Counted from the stretch's first letter, positions 18,917 through 27,883 are shown. The stretch is 64,000 bases of DNA from Bradyrhizobium jicamae (GCF_018130215.1 NZ_JAFCKQ010000021.1:1-64000); one strand, 5' to 3'. Notes: generated by a model not told the origin, from the sequence alone. Program-made: numbers and translations.

Positions 18917-19693
18917 ATGATACTTAGTGGCAAGACCGCCATTGTGACCGCTGCGGGCTCTGGAATCGGCCGGGCCGGAGCCATCGCAATGGCCCGTGAA
19001 GGCGCGCATGTCACGGTCACCGACCGCAATCTCGCAGCCGCTGAGGCCACTTTGGCGATTATTGCCGCTACGGGTGGGAACGCTGAGGTCCGGGCGCTCG
19101 ACGTCTCTGACGACGAGGCGATCCGCGCTTTGGTGACCGACGTAGCGATCGAACGTGGCCGTATCGACATCTTGCACAACCACGCCGGCATCCAGGTCGC
19201 GGGTAGCATAGAGGAGGTGGATGCGGCCGGCTTTGACCAGTCGTGGGCAATTAACGTCCATGCCCAATTCGCGGGATGCCAAGCCGTGATTCCCGTGATG
19301 AAGGCGCAGGGTGGCGGCGTGATCCTCAACACCTCATCCAATTCCGGCGTGTTCCTCGACCGCGGAATGGTCGCCTATATCACAAGCAAAGCGGCGCTAA
19401 TCACAATGACGAAGCAGATCGCCCTCGACGTGGCGCGTTGGGGAATCAGAGTAAACGCCCTGTGTCCAGGCTGGGTGGACACACCCTTTAATGCTCCCTA
19501 CACCGCGCAAGTGGGCGGCCGCGCGGCGCTCGAGAATGCCATCACGAAGGTGGTGCCCATGGGCCGGTTTGCGACCCCAGATGAGATTGCTGAATCGATT
19601 CTGTTCCTCGTGTCTGAGCGCTCGTCCTACGTTACGGGTCATGCACTCGTTGTAGATGGAGGCGAATCGCTCGCGGGCGGAGCCAATCCCTGA
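18917..19693 (+). CDS. Short-chain dehydrogenase/reductase
   Basis: A 258-residue classical SDR. NAD(P) binding motif TAAGSGIG near the N-terminus, an NHAG variant of the usual NNAG, catalytic Ser in LNTSSNSG, YITSK carrying Tyr and Lys, and PGWVDTPF after it. It is the last gene of the kinase/phospho-lyase/dehydratase operon, 22 bases after the small subunit. It probably oxidises the pathway alcohol or reduces the aldehyde. ATG 18917 follows GAGAGGAC and is chosen over longer in-frame starts. Confidence 0.88.
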   Translation: MILSGKTAIVTAAGSGIGRAGAIAMAREGAHVTVTDRNLAAAEATLAIIAATGGNAEVRALDVSDDEAIRALVTDVAIERGRIDILHNHAGIQVAGSIEEVDAAGFDQSWAINVHAQFAGCQAVIPVMKAQGGGVILNTSSNSGVFLDRGMVAYITSKAALITMTKQIALDVARWGIRVNALCPGWVDTPFNAPYTAQVGGRAALENAITKVVPMGRFATPDEIAESILFLVSERSSYVTGHALVVDGGESLAGGANP

Positions 19694-19820
19694 AAGGTTA
19701 ATCCCGCTGACCGTCGGAACACTCAGGCTGGCTCGCGGCGGGCGTCGTCGCCGCGGGCGGATATCCGGCTTGTCGAGTACGCTTTGATCGATCTTGCGGT
19801 CACGACTGCACGGAGGGTCC

Positions 19821-20780
19821 ATGGGAAATGACCTCAAGAACACCGATGGACCAGTTCGAGGGCGATCTTCGGCTCTCACACTCGAGCATCTCCGTTACGC
19901 GGTATCAGCGGCGGACCACGGGAGTTTCCGGCGAACTGCCAATGCCCTGTTCCTTCAGCAATCGACATTGAGCCGTCGTATTCGCGAACTCGAGCACTCG
20001 ATTGGGATGACGGTTTTCGTCCGATCGAGCGGTGGCGTGCGAGCAACGCGAACCGGTCGTGAATTTCTGCGCGCCGCGCGGTCGATATTGGAGCAGTTAG
20101 ATGCATTGCTGACGACAGCGCATAGCACGGGCCGCGGCGAGGCCGGTCGGCTGGCAATCGGCTTCTATACGTCTTTGTCAGCCGGAAACCTTCGGGCCTC
20201 GCTTTTGGATATTGGGCAACGATTTCCGCAGATAGAAATCGAAATGGTCGAGAGTTCGCGTGCACGTTTGGTCGCGGCTCTACGGAACGGCATCGTAGAC
20301 GTTGCAATTGTCATCGGCGCGGACCCTCTGCCCGACTGCAATGCGCAATCGCTTTGGAGCGAGAGGGTCGTGGTCGCACTCTCGGAAGGGCACCGGCTCG
20401 CGGACAAAGATCCCCTTTGTTGGACCGATCTTCGAGAAGAAAGGCTCCTCCTAACTCGTAGAGATCCAGGCTCGCAGTTTCAAGATCTCCTGGTTTCGAA
20501 ACTCCCGTCGCCCACCGATCGACCCAAGATCGTCCTCCATGACGTGTCCCGAGGAAGTCTTCGGAATCTGGTCAGCGCCGGTTTCGGAATCACGCTGGTG
20601 ATCGAAGCCAGTGTCAGTACCAATTTCGGAGGCCTGGTCTACAGGGAATTACGCGACACTGGAGAACCAACTCGCATGAGCTATTTCGCCCATTGGAGAC
20701 CGGATAACGAAAATCCGGCGTTGGCGCATTTCCTCAAGATCCTTTCGGAGCGATATCCCTCGCCGACAATCGCCACTTGA
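19821..20780 (+). CDS. LysR-family transcriptional regulator
   Basis: A 319-residue protein with an N-terminal helix-turn-helix (LEHLRYAVSAADHGSFRRTANALFLQQSTLSRRIRELE) and a type-2 periplasmic-binding-like effector domain. It follows the SDR in the same direction after 127 bases. LysR proteins usually activate a neighbouring operon; here no divergent partner exists, so it may act on the preceding or an unlinked operon. ATG 19821 lies after GGAGGG; an earlier in-frame ATG at 19794 lacks a ribosome site. Confidence 0.88.
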   Translation: MGNDLKNTDGPVRGRSSALTLEHLRYAVSAADHGSFRRTANALFLQQSTLSRRIRELEHSIGMTVFVRSSGGVRATRTGREFLRAARSILEQLDALLTTAHSTGRGEAGRLAIGFYTSLSAGNLRASLLDIGQRFPQIEIEMVESSRARLVAALRNGIVDVAIVIGADPLPDCNAQSLWSERVVVALSEGHRLADKDPLCWTDLREERLLLTRRDPGSQFQDLLVSKLPSPTDRPKIVLHDVSRGSLRNLVSAGFGITLVIEASVSTNFGGLVYRELRDTGEPTRMSYFAHWRPDNENPALAHFLKILSERYPSPTIAT

Positions 20781-21262
20781 CTTGAACATCGCATTTATTC
20801 GAATTTCTTCGCGCAAACTCGCACTGACGGACTTCTCGCCGCGGATGCCTTTGCAAAGCAATGCGATCCGACCGTAATCCCCCCTTGCGAGGACCAGCAC
20901 GAATTGCGCATCGCTTGCGTCTGCGCCGTCTCGCTGAGATGGAATTGTTGAACTGGGGAATTAGCGCAGCAACGAAGCGGGACGGTGGCAAGACTTCGCC
21001 TCCGCCCATGTCGAATTCACAGCCTCTTGCATGGCATCTCTGAGCACTGTATGCAGTATTATAAACTGCGAGACGAAGGCGCCGTCTTTTGCGGGCGAAC
21101 TCAGGGATCGATGAAATGCGGAGCATCCAAATCAAGGGCCTTCGAAGCGTCGCTTCCGGGCGCCTTCCGTGATCGAACGCCTGATCATCGATATGATCTG
21201 GGGCCCGGATCTCGGCCATCCCGGCAACCTTGCTCAGCCAATCGACCGGAGAAAGAAGGCTG
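20781..21262. other. Intergenic region with promoter of the pentonate regulon
   Basis: Nearly 480 bases without a gene I can support; open frames on both strands have no ribosome site or family character. The right half holds the CTGTATGCAG operator-like site (21047-21056), immediately followed by an AT-rich TATTATAAA block that could be a -10 region. The 200-base leader between that point and the lactonase gene holds no recognised riboswitch. Confidence 0.5.
21047..21056. promoter_or_regulatory. GntR operator-like site, lactonase unit
   Basis: CTGTATGCAG, within ACTGTATGCAGT at 21046-21057. It is the exact reverse complement of the 12-mer at 23974-23985 upstream of the ABC ATPase gene. The core resembles the CTGTATACAG-like operators of FCD-type GntR regulators. 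TATTATAAA follows directly. Confidence 0.65.
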
Positions 21263-22168
21263 ATGCTCGATTTCATCTCCCATGATCCGCGCTTCAGCGC
21301 GCTTGTGATCGGCCATGCGAAGCTGGAGAAACTGTGGACGGGCTGTCGCTGGGCAGAAGGCCCCGCCTACTTCCCGGCCGGCCGCTACCTCGTCTGGTCC
21401 GATATCCCGAACAACCGAATGATGCGCTTCGACGAGACCGATGGCTCGGTCTCCACCTTCCGGCAGCCCTCCAATAATTCCAACGGCAACACGACGGATC
21501 GGGAAGGGCGGCTTGTCACCTGCGAGCATCTGACGCGACGTGTGACGCGCACCGAGCACGACGGATCCATCACGGTGCTCGCGGATCAATGGGAGGGCAG
21601 GCCGCTGAACTCTCCCAACGACGTGGTGGTGAAGTCCGATGGCTCGATATGGTTCACCGATCCGAGCTACGGGATCGAGAGCGACTATGAAGGCGAGGCG
21701 GCGGAGGCGGAACAGGACGGCTGCTTCGTCTACCGCATCGATCCGCGAAGTGGTGCGATCGATATCGTCATCCGCGATCGGGTGCGACCGAACGGCTTGG
21801 CTTTCTCGCCGGACGAGCAGCTACTCTATGTCGTCGACACCGGCGCCTCCCACGTGCCGGACCTGCCGGTGACGATCGAGGCTTACCCCGTCGGCAGCGA
21901 CGGTCGCGCCTTGGGGACGCCACATCGGTTCGCGACCTGTCCTGAAGGGTTTTTCGACGGTCTGCGGGTCGATATGACGGGCAATATCTGGACCTCCGCT
22001 GGTATCAATGTGTTCTGCTATGGGCCCGATGGTGCCCATCTGGGCACGATTCCTGTCGGCGAGATCGTCGCCAACGTTTGCTTCGGCGGGCCGAAACGCA
22101 ATCGGCTATACATCTGTGGCCAGACCTCGCTGTACGCCATCTATCTGAAGGTGCGAGGGGCAGTGTGA
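21263..22168 (+). CDS. SMP-30/gluconolactonase-like sugar lactonase
   Basis: A 301-residue six-bladed beta-propeller of the SMP-30/gluconolactonase/LRE family: WAEGPAYFPAGRYLVWSDIPNNRMMRFDE, then NGNTTDREGRLVTCEH, LNSPNDVVVKSDGSIWFTDPSYG and RPNGLAFSPDE. The metal-binding residues expected in these motifs (Glu, Asn, Asp) are present. It would hydrolyse an aldonolactone to the aldonic acid, which suits the downstream aldonate dehydratase. ATG 21263 follows GGAGAAAGAAGG. Its TGA overlaps the next start (TGATG). Confidence 0.9.
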   Translation: MLDFISHDPRFSALVIGHAKLEKLWTGCRWAEGPAYFPAGRYLVWSDIPNNRMMRFDETDGSVSTFRQPSNNSNGNTTDREGRLVTCEHLTRRVTRTEHDGSITVLADQWEGRPLNSPNDVVVKSDGSIWFTDPSYGIESDYEGEAAEAEQDGCFVYRIDPRSGAIDIVIRDRVRPNGLAFSPDEQLLYVVDTGASHVPDLPVTIEAYPVGSDGRALGTPHRFATCPEGFFDGLRVDMTGNIWTSAGINVFCYGPDGAHLGTIPVGEIVANVCFGGPKRNRLYICGQTSLYAIYLKVRGAV

Positions 22169-23094
22169 TGTCCGAAATCCTCGCTATCGTCGAAAAGAGC
22201 GCGCATCGGCTGGCGTTTTATGATCTTGCGCACGGTCGACTCGTCGACAAGATCGACCTGCCTGAATTCCCGCACGAGATCGCGCTCAGTCCGGAGGGCC
22301 GCATCGCCTATATCGGCCACTACGGCGCCATCAACTCCGCTGATCCACGTCCAGGCGGCTCCGAAGTGTTTGTGATCGACCTGCACGAGCGGCGGCTGTC
22401 TCATATCATCGATCTGCGCCCATTTCGTCGGCTGCACGGACTGCAATGCGATGCCCGTGGTCGCCTGTTCGTTTTGGCCGAAGCCGATGATATGCTGTGT
22501 GTCGTGGAGAATCCCCAAACCGATGAGCGGCCCGCTCACTCGGTTCGAACCGGCGGCGTGAAGGGTCATCTGGTCGCGGTGACGCGAGACGGCGAAACGG
22601 CTTTCTGTTCCAACCTGCTGTCGCATTCGATCACAAAGGTGGCGCCATTCCGCGCGGCGACCATACCGGTGGTGATCGAGCCGGGTGTGAGGCCGGAAGG
22701 ATTGTGCCTGTCTGCTGACGAAAAGCGGCTCTACGTGCTCAACCGCGGCGACGGCACTCTGGCCGAGATCGACACCGCAACGTGCAAGATCGTGCGGAAA
22801 ACCTCCATTCGTGGGGAGGGTACCCGAATCTATTGCAACGGCGCCGAGCGGCTATTGCTTGCGAGCTATGTCGACGAGAGCATCTCGCTCCTCGAGCGGG
22901 CGACGTTGGGTGAGATCGGCTATTTGCGCCTCGGCGGCCGCGCTACGGCGGCGTCGCTACATCCCGACCGATGTGAAGCTTACGTGTCGTTGGAGAACGA
23001 TCAGCTCGTTCGCGTCGATCTCGTCACCTGCGCAGAGATCGGCCGCTTTACCACGGGGCGCGAACCGGATCTGTCGGTGCTGGTCCGATGCTGA
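22168..23094 (+). CDS. YncE-like beta-propeller protein
   Basis: A 308-residue protein made of repeating blades (EIALSPEGRIAYIGHYG, EGLCLSADEKRLYVLNRGDGTLAEIDTAT, AASLHPDRCEAYVSLENDQLVRVDL), like YncE/40-residue YVTN repeat proteins. No signal peptide is visible. It starts within the lactonase stop, so it is translationally coupled. Function is unknown; it could be a second lactonase-like or a binding protein. Confidence 0.75.
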   Translation: MSEILAIVEKSAHRLAFYDLAHGRLVDKIDLPEFPHEIALSPEGRIAYIGHYGAINSADPRPGGSEVFVIDLHERRLSHIIDLRPFRRLHGLQCDARGRLFVLAEADDMLCVVENPQTDERPAHSVRTGGVKGHLVAVTRDGETAFCSNLLSHSITKVAPFRAATIPVVIEPGVRPEGLCLSADEKRLYVLNRGDGTLAEIDTATCKIVRKTSIRGEGTRIYCNGAERLLLASYVDESISLLERATLGEIGYLRLGGRATAASLHPDRCEAYVSLENDQLVRVDLVTCAEIGRFTTGREPDLSVLVRC

Positions 23095-23130
23095 CGTGCG
23101 GCTCGGATGCAGGGCGGGCGAGCCGCCACG

Positions 23131-23799
23131 CTACAGCGTGTCTTTGACCCGCAGCAGCGTCTGATCCATGTGACGGCCCATCACCTCAGCAAGCGCATTA
23201 CCGTCGCGTTCCGTGAGCGCCTTCATCATCTCCTCGTGCTCGGCAAGGGCGCCGGCCCATTTCGTCGGCTCCTGATTACCGAGATAACGGATGCGCTTCA
23301 ATCTTGCCTGGATCAGCCCGTGCAGATCCGCAATCACCGGATTGCCACCAAGTCGCACTAACTCGGAATGGATCTCCTGATTGAGCTTGTAGTAGCTGAG
23401 ACGATCGCGCTTCCTGTATTCCTGCACCATCGTCTTGTGCACCTTTACGAGGGCCTTGATCTCCGCATCGGTCGCGTTCACGCACGCCGCCTTGGCGGCG
23501 GACATCTCGAACAGCTTGATGGTCTCCAGCATGTTCGCGACGTCGTTGCGGGTGAAGCGCCGGACCACCGCGCCCTTGCTCGTGACAAGCTCGATCAGTC
23601 CTTCGCCGGCGAGCGTCTTGATCGCTTCGCGCAGTGGCGTGCGCGAGACGCCGAGGCGCGCTCCGATCTCGGTCTCGTTGATCCGCGTACCGGCCTCGAG
23701 CACACCCTCGATGATCATGTCGCGCAGGCGTGGGAGCACTTCGCCGTGCAGCGTGCGCTTGTGAATCGGCTCCACGTGATCGGGGGTCTGTTGGGCCAT
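23131..23799 (-). CDS. GntR/FCD-family regulator of the pentonate regulon
   Basis: A 222-residue protein with a winged helix (LRDMIIEGVLEAGTRINETEIGARLGVSRTPLREAIKTLAGEGLIE) and an FCD domain with His-containing motifs (NQEIHSELV, AEHEEMM, MGRHMDQTL). It faces away from the ABC importer operon across a 209-bp divergent region that holds two operator-like sites. It probably represses the lactonase unit, the importer unit and the pdxA-like unit until a sugar acid is present. Confidence 0.9.
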   Translation of the reverse strand: MAQQTPDHVEPIHKRTLHGEVLPRLRDMIIEGVLEAGTRINETEIGARLGVSRTPLREAIKTLAGEGLIELVTSKGAVVRRFTRNDVANMLETIKLFEMSAAKAACVNATDAEIKALVKVHKTMVQEYRKRDRLSYYKLNQEIHSELVRLGGNPVIADLHGLIQARLKRIRYLGNQEPTKWAGALAEHEEMMKALTERDGNALAEVMGRHMDQTLLRVKDTL

Positions 23800-23884
23800 G
23801 GCTAGACTCGACGGATTTCATTCTGCGGTCCCGCGTTAGACCGCGTTATGCAGAATACCTCAAGAGAAACACGCATTTAGTCCA

Positions 23885-23984
23885 CTATATACTGTGCTCA
23901 GGGTGCAGGACAGGGATTTGCCGCCAAGCATATTGCCTTACTTATCGTCTTATGATTATTCTACATAGAAAGGACTGCATACAG
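23885..23984. promoter_or_regulatory. Two operator-like sites in the GntR/ABC divergent region
   Basis: CTATATACTG at 23885-23894 (nearer the GntR gene) and CTGCATACAG at 23975-23984 (25 bases before the ATPase ATG). Both fit the decamer found at 21047 and 27803. One site near each divergent gene suggests autoregulation plus control of the importer. Confidence 0.6.
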
Positions 23985-24008
23985 TATATACTTCGGGAGG
24001 ATGAGGAA

Positions 24009-25526
24009 ATGTCAGGCCGCGGCAGCGGCGCGGACACCGCGCTCATACGTTTCGACAGCATCGTCAAGCGGTTCGGTGGCACGCTGGCGCTGCGCGGCGT
24101 GACGCTTGATCTCCGTCCGGGCGAGATCCTAGCGTTGCTCGGCGAAAACGGCGCCGGCAAGTCGACCCTGATCAAGACGCTGGCCGGCATTGTCGAGCCG
24201 ACCGAAGGCGCCATCCAATATCGCGGTGCACCCTATCGGCACCGGCCACCGAAATTCGGCGAGCGCCAGCCGGTCGCGTTCATCCATCAGGATCTCGGGC
24301 TGATCGACTGGATGACCATCGCCGAGAACATCTCGCTTGCGCTCGGCTATCCGAGGCGCCGCGGCTGCATCGACTGGCGCGCGGCGGAGCAGGCGACCGC
24401 CGAGGCGCTGGCGCAGGTGGATTGCCCGCTCGATCCGACCATGCGCGTGCGCGATCTGACGCGCACGGAAAAATCGCTGGTGGCGATCGCGCGCGCCCTT
24501 GCCGTGAAATCCGATGTGCTGGTGCTGGACGAGCCGTCGGCATCGCTTCCGGCCGACGAGGTGCATCGTTTGTTCGCGGCGCTGCGCCCGCTGAAGGCGC
24601 GCGGCGTCGGTATGATCTACGTCTCGCACCGGCTCGATGAAGTGTTCGAGATTGCCGATCGCATCGCGGTGCTGCGTGATGGGTCTCTGGTCGGCGAGCG
24701 CAACGTTGCGGAGACCACGCCGGAGGAACTCGTCTCGCTGATCGTCGGCAAGACGCTCGAGCGCTTCGAGGGGTCGCCGCGCTCCGGCGAGCGCGTGACG
24801 CGCCTTGCGGCGCGTAGCCTTGCGGTCGAGGGTGCAGGCCCCGTCGATTTTGCTGTTGCGACGTCGGAAATCGTCGGTCTCGTCGGTCTGCGCGGTGCCG
24901 GGCACGAGCGGATCGGCCGCGCGCTGTTTGGCGCCATGGCGCATAGCGGTGACATTCTGCTCGACGGTGAACACCTGACGCTGACTGAACCCGCGGACGC
25001 GATGTGCGCCGGCATCGGCCTGATCGCACGCGACCGTGTCGACGAATCGACTGCCGCCGGGCTCTCGATCCGCGAGAACACCTTCCTCAATCCGCTGGCG
25101 ATGGGCCGGAGGCTGTCGTCGCTGCTGTCGCCACGCAAGGAGGCTCACAAGGCCTATGAGATTGGCGTGCGCGTTGGCCTGCGACCGAACGCGCCGGATC
25201 TCCCGATCGAGGCCCTGTCGGGCGGCAATCAGCAGAAGGTCGTGGTGGGGCGCTGGCTCACCATCGGTGGCAAGGTGCTGATCGCCGAGGATCCGACCGC
25301 CGGCGTCGATGTGGGCGCCAAGGCGGAGATCTACCGGCTGCTCGACGAGGCGCTCGCGACCGGGCTGTGCGTCGTCGTCGTCTCCACCGATTTCGAGGAG
25401 GTCGCGCGGATCTGCCATCGCGCACTGGTGTTCTCGCGCGGCCAGATCGTTGCCGAGCTTGCGGACGACGACATCACCATCGAGCGGCTGATTCACGCCG
25501 CCTCGGTTTCAACGCGCGCAGCTTGA
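24009..25526 (+). CDS. Sugar-type ABC importer ATPase (two-domain, RbsA-like)
   Basis: A 505-residue protein with two nucleotide-binding domains. Domain 1 has Walker A GENGAGKS near residue 45 and VLVLDEPSASLP, but its signature is degenerate (DLTRTEKS instead of LSxGxxQ). Domain 2 has the relaxed P-loop GLRGAG normal for this family, an intact signature LSGGNQQ and LIAEDPTAGVD. ATG 24009 lies eight bases after GGAGG; an in-frame extension upstream crosses the GntR promoter and is rejected. Confidence 0.92.
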   Translation: MSGRGSGADTALIRFDSIVKRFGGTLALRGVTLDLRPGEILALLGENGAGKSTLIKTLAGIVEPTEGAIQYRGAPYRHRPPKFGERQPVAFIHQDLGLIDWMTIAENISLALGYPRRRGCIDWRAAEQATAEALAQVDCPLDPTMRVRDLTRTEKSLVAIARALAVKSDVLVLDEPSASLPADEVHRLFAALRPLKARGVGMIYVSHRLDEVFEIADRIAVLRDGSLVGERNVAETTPEELVSLIVGKTLERFEGSPRSGERVTRLAARSLAVEGAGPVDFAVATSEIVGLVGLRGAGHERIGRALFGAMAHSGDILLDGEHLTLTEPADAMCAGIGLIARDRVDESTAAGLSIRENTFLNPLAMGRRLSSLLSPRKEAHKAYEIGVRVGLRPNAPDLPIEALSGGNQQKVVVGRWLTIGGKVLIAEDPTAGVDVGAKAEIYRLLDEALATGLCVVVVSTDFEEVARICHRALVFSRGQIVAELADDDITIERLIHAASVSTRAA

Positions 25527-25537
25527 GGGAGGAAGAA

Positions 25538-26626
25538 GTGGCGTCATCGATCAAATCCACGGCCCTGGAGCCGACCCGTTTCGAACTGGCGAAGGCCACC
25601 CGGCTCGAGCAGGTCAAGCGCCTCGCGCCGGTCTACGGCCTCGTTATCCTGGCGGCGCTGCTTGGGCTCCTGTTCTCGGTGCTGTTGCCCGAAACGTTCC
25701 CGACCATGATCAACCTGCGTTCGATCATCGGCGACAAGGCGATCATCGCCATGCTGTCGCTCGCTGTGATGATCCCGATGGTCACCGGCAAGATCGACCT
25801 CACGGTCGGCTACGGTATCGTGCTCTGGCACATCCTGGCGATCTCGCTGCAGACGCAGCTGGGCTTTCCCTGGCCGCTTGCGGTGCTGACGGTGCTGCTG
25901 CTCGGCGGCTTCGTGGGCTTCCTCAACGGTGTGCTGGTCGAAATCGCCCAGATCGATTCGTTTATCGCAACGCTCGGCACCGGCACGATCCTGTACGCGA
26001 TCGCGATGTGGCATTCGCAGGGCCATCAGGTTGTCGGGGTCGCGCCCGACGGCTTCTATGCCATCGCCGGGTTGTTCTTCCTCGATCTGCCGATCACCGG
26101 CTATTACGTACTCGGTCTCGCGCTCACGCTGTGGATCGTGCTCGAATACCTGCCGATCGGGCGCTACTTCTATGCCATCGGCGCCAATCCGAAGGCGGCG
26201 GCGCTGAACGGCATTCCGGTGCGTCGCTTCACCATCATCGCCTTCGTGTCGTCGGGGCTGCTCACCGCGTTTGCCGGCGTGCTGCTGGCGTCGCGGCTGC
26301 GCATCGGACAGGCGAGCGTCGGCCTTGAATATCTGCTGCCAGCGCTGGTCGGCGCCTTCCTCGGCTCGACCACGATCAAGCCCGGTCGCGTCAATGTCTG
26401 GGGCACCATCGTCGGGGTCGCCATCCTCGCCATCGGCATTTCAGGCATCCAGCAGTTTGGCGCGTCGTTCTTTGTCGAGCCGCTGTTCAACGGCGTCACC
26501 TTGCTTGTGGCCATCGGCATAGCCGGTTACGCGCAGCGGCGGCGCGGCGCCGCTTCCTCACGCGCACCGACGACGCCAGCACAACCAACATCCACGCAAT
26601 TCGCAACAACGACCAAGGGAGATTGA
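25538..26626 (+). CDS. Sugar-type ABC importer permease
   Basis: A 362-residue polytopic protein of the RbsC-like permease family with about nine hydrophobic segments and the motifs GKIDLTVGYGIVLW, GFLNGVLVE, IDSFIATLGTG and YAIGANPKAAALNGIPV. GTG 25538 follows GGGAGGAAGA. It sits twelve bases after the ATPase and three bases before the binding-protein gene, in one operon. The tail is Thr/Pro-rich and probably cytoplasmic. Confidence 0.9.
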   Translation: MASSIKSTALEPTRFELAKATRLEQVKRLAPVYGLVILAALLGLLFSVLLPETFPTMINLRSIIGDKAIIAMLSLAVMIPMVTGKIDLTVGYGIVLWHILAISLQTQLGFPWPLAVLTVLLLGGFVGFLNGVLVEIAQIDSFIATLGTGTILYAIAMWHSQGHQVVGVAPDGFYAIAGLFFLDLPITGYYVLGLALTLWIVLEYLPIGRYFYAIGANPKAAALNGIPVRRFTIIAFVSSGLLTAFAGVLLASRLRIGQASVGLEYLLPALVGAFLGSTTIKPGRVNVWGTIVGVAILAIGISGIQQFGASFFVEPLFNGVTLLVAIGIAGYAQRRRGAASSRAPTTPAQPTSTQFATTTKGD

Positions 26627-26629
26627 AAC

Positions 26630-27730
26630 ATGACGAAGGCGATACTACTGGCAAGCGTCTGCGCGCTGGCTTTTGCGACCACAGCGGCGCGGGCCGATGA
26701 CTACATCGACATGGCGACCAAGAAGGCGACCGCCGCGACGGGACGCGCCGACAAATGGGACGGGCCGACGACGGGTCCGAAGGCTGCGCCCGGGAAGAGC
26801 ATCGTGTTCGTCGCCGGCGATCTGAAGAACGGCGGCATTCTCGGCGCCTCCGAAGGCGTCAAGGAAGCGGCAAAGGCCGCGGGCTGGAAAGTCACGGTGA
26901 TCGACGGGCAGGGAACAGTGTCCGCGCGCACCGCCGCGATGAACCAGGCGCTGACGCTCAAGCCCGACGGCATCGTCGTCGGCGGCTTCGACACCAAGGA
27001 ACAGCAGGTCGCATTCGACGCGGCGGCGAAAGCCGGCGCCATCGTCGTCGGCTGGCATTCCGGCACCAAGCCGGGACCGGAGCCGGAGGCCGGTATCTAC
27101 GCCAATGTGACGACATCGCCGCAGGACGTCTCCGAGACTGCGGCCTATCAGGCGATTGCCGATTCCGGCGGCAAGGCCGGTGTCATCATCTTCACTGATA
27201 CCCAGTACGAGATTGCCGTGTTCAAGGCGCGCGCCATGGAAGCGGCCATCAAGAAATGCGGCGGCTGCACCGTGCTCGAATTCGTAGATTCGCCGATCGG
27301 CGAAAGCTCGCAGCGCATGCCGCAACTGACGACGACGCTGCTGCAGAAGTACGGCGCGAAATGGACCTACTCGCTCGCGATCAACGATCTGTATTTTGAC
27401 TTCATGGGACCCTCACTCGCAGCAGCAGGCATGAAGGGAGACGGCACGCCGAAGGCGATCTCTGCGGGCGACGGTTCGGAATCGGCGTTCCAGCGTATTC
27501 GTGCCAAGCAGTATCAGGCCGGCACCGTGCCCGAGCCGCTCAACGAGCAGGGCTGGCAACTGGTCGACGAACTCAACCGCGCGTTCAACAAGCAGCCGTG
27601 GTCGGGGTTCATCTCCGGTATCCATCTGGTGACGGCGAACAACATCGCCTACGACGGCGGGCCGAAGAATGTCTTCGATCCCGACAACGGCTATCGCGAC
27701 CACTACAAGGCGATCTGGGGTATGAAGTAA
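26630..27730 (+). CDS. Sugar ABC importer, substrate-binding protein
   Basis: A 366-residue periplasmic binding protein (Peripla_BP_4) with a clear signal peptide (residues 1-22, cleavage after ARA). The fold starts at KSIVFVAGDLKNGGILGASEGVKEAAKAAGW; KPDGIVVGGFDTKEQQ and the late INDLYFDFMGPSL region follow. The mature N-terminus carries an extra segment of about 35 residues before the first strand. The ligand is probably an aldopentose, aldonate or related glycoside, judged from the downstream catabolic genes. Confidence 0.88.
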   Translation: MTKAILLASVCALAFATTAARADDYIDMATKKATAATGRADKWDGPTTGPKAAPGKSIVFVAGDLKNGGILGASEGVKEAAKAAGWKVTVIDGQGTVSARTAAMNQALTLKPDGIVVGGFDTKEQQVAFDAAAKAGAIVVGWHSGTKPGPEPEAGIYANVTTSPQDVSETAAYQAIADSGGKAGVIIFTDTQYEIAVFKARAMEAAIKKCGGCTVLEFVDSPIGESSQRMPQLTTTLLQKYGAKWTYSLAINDLYFDFMGPSLAAAGMKGDGTPKAISAGDGSESAFQRIRAKQYQAGTVPEPLNEQGWQLVDELNRAFNKQPWSGFISGIHLVTANNIAYDGGPKNVFDPDNGYRDHYKAIWGMK

Positions 27731-27736
27731 GAGAGA

Positions 27737-27767
27737 GGAGCGCCCTGGATTCCATCCGGGGCGCTCC
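27737..27767 (+). terminator. Stem-loop after the importer operon
   Basis: GGAGCGCCC (27737-27745) pairs with GGGCGCTCC (27759-27767); the loop contains a smaller GGAT/ATCC pairing. It lies just after the binding-protein stop. The following TTCC is too short for a classical U-tract, so it may attenuate or stabilise the upstream mRNA rather than terminate fully. Confidence 0.5.
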
Positions 27768-27802
27768 TTCCGGCGATGCGTCTCGAACTCCGTTCTGTTC
27801 AA

Positions 27803-27853
27803 CTGTATACTGCATGTAGCATACTTGACGGACGGGGTGTGCCTGGCTACAAG
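27803..27853 (+). promoter_or_regulatory. Operator-like site and sigma-70-like promoter before the pdxA-like operon
   Basis: CTGTATACTG at 27803-27812 matches the regulon decamer. It is followed by a -35-like TTGACG (27825-27830), a 17-base spacer and a -10-like TACAAG (27848-27853), 30 bases before the ATG. A regulator bound here would sit just upstream of or overlap the polymerase site. Confidence 0.5.
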
Positions 27854-27883
27854 TCGAAGTTACTTTCGATTGTGAGGACTCAA

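Noticed and set aside
20734..21276. 180-codon minus-strand frame over the lactonase promoter
   Set aside because: No ribosome site or family-like composition; it covers the end of the LysR gene and the operator region.
24129..25496. 455-codon minus-strand open frame opposite the ABC ATPase
   Set aside because: Antisense shadow in GC-rich DNA; the plus strand has full ABC motifs, while this frame shows no family features or ribosome site.
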